From assembly GCA_021795275.1 (NCBI GenBank), contig JAJYPO010000128.1:1-6410 (forward strand): a DNA stretch of 6,410 nt, given 5' to 3'. Positions 5,343 to 6,410 of the stretch are shown here, piece after piece (within the stretch, counting starts at the first letter, position 1; every line of letters begins with the position of its first letter). This DNA comes from Nitrospirota bacterium (GTDB taxonomy: Bacteria; Nitrospirota_A; Leptospirillia; Leptospirillales; Leptospirillaceae). Position numbers and translations under genes: made by a program. The notes below the pieces were generated by a model, which was not told the origin of the DNA, made no database searches, and was given only the letters and a program-made list of their open reading frames with translations.

Positions 5343-5917
5343 CCACCTCTCCGGCTGTCCAATAGCCTTCGGACCTTATAGAGCCCGTCAATTCCATTTT
5401 CGATCATTATGGAGAGTGCGGGTTTCCCGGAAAATATGGGATTTTCGTTGGGCAACTTCACCCATCGGTCTGCCAAAACATTATCTGGGTAAAGGATATG
5501 GAGCGCCTTGTAAATGCCGATGACGAGCGATATGCGGACAAGACCGTCATACGTGAGCGTTCCGATTTTACCAGATTTGTATTTGTGGTAGGTTGACGGC
5601 GCAATCCACCCTAGAAGACCACACTGTTCCGATACCGACAATCCCCATTTGTCTGCAATGTTGAAAAACGTCCGTATGGCCGGTCCGGATAAACGCTTTC
5701 TCACATTTGGATTTTTTCGCTGGTCAGGATCAGACCCAGATCGAAAAGATTCGGTTCGGGTTTCAAAAACTTCCTGCGAACCCAGGAGAAAAACACCAGA
5801 TAGGTTTTGCTCGTGGGAATTAAAGAGCAAACTGTTAATCCCAGACGAAGAAACTGAAGAGTTCGACAGAGCAGATTGTTCAAACGATGTCCCTGGAACA
5901 GTAAACGGATTTTGCAT
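5333..5917 (-). CDS. Xre/MbcA/ParS-type antitoxin of the RES toxin
   Basis: 194 residues, cognate antitoxin by position and sequence. A helix-turn-helix-like part runs from about residue 76 to 130 (LSGPAIRTFFNIADKWGLS, then GLLGWIAPSTYHKYKSG). The C-terminal toxin-binding domain of the MbcA/ParS/DUF2384 class follows (about 135-191) and includes LHILYPDNVLADRWVKLPNENP and PALSIMIENGIDGLYKVRRLLD; this part normally inserts into the RES active site. The first 70 or so residues are Ser/Asn-rich, probably disordered, and not part of the usual family, whose members are generally shorter. The ATG at 5917 directly abuts the stop codon of the upstream small gene (TAAATG), with GGAG ten bases before it, so this start is plausible and coupled. 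The antitoxin probably represses its own operon, as is usual in such modules. Confidence 0.85.
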   Translation of the reverse strand: MQNPFTVPGTSFEQSALSNSSVSSSGINSLLFNSHEQNLSGVFLLGSQEVFETRTESFRSGSDPDQRKNPNVRKRLSGPAIRTFFNIADKWGLSVSEQCGLLGWIAPSTYHKYKSGKIGTLTYDGLVRISLVIGIYKALHILYPDNVLADRWVKLPNENPIFSGKPALSIMIENGIDGLYKVRRLLDSRRGGWN

Positions 5918-6175
5918 TTATATTTTTCTCCGCAAAGTGTCGGGAGCCTCTATGACTGTCACCACTTGTCCATTCTTAACAAGGTAGATAGGATCCCCAT
6001 CCGGGGTAAACTGCCCCACAAGTCGAAGAATAGAGGTTGCTACGACTTTCAGACGGATCTTTGAACCATCACCCAATTCATAATCATTAAAACCTTCGGT
6101 GCTTTTGGAAATTGGAACTTCGACCACTTCGACTTCATGCCCAAAGAGTGGAATTTTGATTTTTTTTTCAGACAT
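5918..6175 (-). CDS. Small beta-rich protein of unknown function at the head of the toxin-antitoxin operon
   Basis: 85 residues, not assigned to a characterised family. A first beta-rich part (KKIKIPLFGHEVEVVEVPIS, residues 4-23) is followed by YELGDGSKIRLKVVATSILRL (32-52), then GDPIYLVKNGQVVTVIEAP (60-78) and a basic end LRRKI. I have the impression of similar small proteins with the DGS-I-R-K and P-Y-V patterns in other bacteria, but know no function for them. There is no signal peptide or membrane segment. The ATG at 6175 is chosen because AAGAGG lies five bases upstream; the ATG at 6226 (17 residues longer) has no good site and lies across a repeated dyad that looks regulatory. Its stop codon abuts the antitoxin start. 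It may be a third toxin-antitoxin component, a regulator, or a passenger. Confidence 0.7.
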   Translation of the reverse strand: MSEKKIKIPLFGHEVEVVEVPISKSTEGFNDYELGDGSKIRLKVVATSILRLVGQFTPDGDPIYLVKNGQVVTVIEAPDTLRRKI

Positions 6176-6206
6176 CTCGGCCTCTTTTCCAGTTTCGATT
6201 TTAAAC

Positions 6207-6221
6207 TGTTCGGATGGAACG
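6207..6221. repeat. Dyad direct repeat, copy 1 (candidate operator)
   Basis: TGTTCGGATGGAACG, containing GTTC-N5-GAAC symmetry. It lies between the promoter and the first gene of the toxin-antitoxin operon, in what would be the 5' leader. An exact 15-base copy occurs at 6364-6378. Confidence 0.6.
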
Positions 6222-6270
6222 AACATAGACCATACGGAAAAAACCTGACCTAAAATTATTCTACAAATGA

Positions 6271-6299
6271 ACTTTATATCTATATATAGAGCCTGTCAA
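6271..6299 (-). promoter_or_regulatory. Sigma-70-type promoter of the three-gene toxin-antitoxin operon
   Basis: On the - strand, consensus TTGACA (6299-6294) is followed by a TA-rich stretch containing TATAAA (6278-6273, 15-base spacer) or TAAAGT (6276-6271, 17-base spacer). Transcription would start near 6264, about 90 bases before the ATG at 6175. The two dyad repeats flank it. Confidence 0.55.
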
Positions 6300-6363
6300 T
6301 CAAGTCCCCCATTTCTCGGATTGGAGATAAGACCTCTCCCCGCAAGAAAACCCTGGGTGGTCT

Positions 6364-6390
6364 TGTTCGGATGGAACGTTTCCGGAAACG
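6364..6390. repeat. Dyad direct repeat, copy 2, overlapping a perfect 14-bp palindrome
   Basis: TGTTCGGATGGAACG (6364-6378) repeats the sequence at 6207-6221 exactly. It overlaps CGTTTCCGGAAACG (6377-6390), a perfect palindrome. It lies about 100 bases upstream of the predicted operon start site. It could be an operator or part of a control region shared with a gene beyond the window. Confidence 0.5.
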
Positions 6391-6410
6391 CAGATATAAG
6401 ATTCACGAAA

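Noticed and set aside
4936..5523. 195-residue + strand frame opposite the toxin and antitoxin genes
   Set aside because: Antisense to two genes with clear RES and antitoxin domains; no domain of its own.
6224..6226. ATG at 6226 as start of the small operon-leading gene
   Set aside because: No ribosome binding site, and the extra 17 residues overlie the repeated dyad; the ATG at 6175 has AAGAGG five bases upstream.
1..6410. CRISPR array, tRNA, rRNA, intact insertion sequence
   Set aside because: No regularly spaced repeats, no cloverleaf or rRNA-like segment, and no transposase frame were seen on either strand.

Overview
The window is a mostly GC-rich chromosomal stretch from a Gram-negative-type bacterium. 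The evidence is an outer-membrane beta-barrel C-terminus ending in tyrosine, an AsmA-like inner-membrane/periplasmic protein, and a textbook sigma-54 promoter. No rRNA or strict taxonomic marker is present. Gene content and composition would fit Nitrospirota such as Leptospirillum, but that is a guess.

Left part (1-3594), ordinary GC-rich genes. The 3' end of an outer-membrane protein gene (1-536) is followed by a PlsC-type acyltransferase (644-1432). After it lies a 462-base stretch without a protein gene (1433-1894). This stretch is not empty. It carries a perfect -24/-12 sigma-54 promoter at 1585-1600, a series of stem-loops, and a strong rho-independent terminator at 1857-1880, all on the + strand. 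I read it as an independent sigma-54-dependent small RNA of about 270 nt. It is followed by a VOC/glyoxalase-fold gene on the - strand (1895-2305). Divergent from that is purU (formyltetrahydrofolate deformylase, GTG start at 2493).

Middle (3595-4646). A membrane-anchored AsmA-like protein is encoded on the - strand and converges on purU. Upstream of it is a 311-base gap with an AT-rich promoter-like patch and an unusual hairpin with 14-bp perfect arms (4461-4502).

Right part (4647-6410), visibly lower in GC and probably an acquired cassette. A tightly coupled three-gene operon on the - strand is read in the order: small beta-rich protein of unknown function (5918-6175), Xre/MbcA/ParS-type antitoxin (5333-5917), RES-domain toxin (4647-5342). 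The first stop codon abuts the second start (TAAATG), and the second and third genes overlap by 10 nt. A TTGACA promoter lies upstream, between two exact 15-bp copies of a sequence with GTTC-N5-GAAC dyad symmetry, which are candidate operators.

The two things most worth following up are the sigma-54-driven structured RNA and the third gene at the head of the RES/Xre toxin-antitoxin operon.
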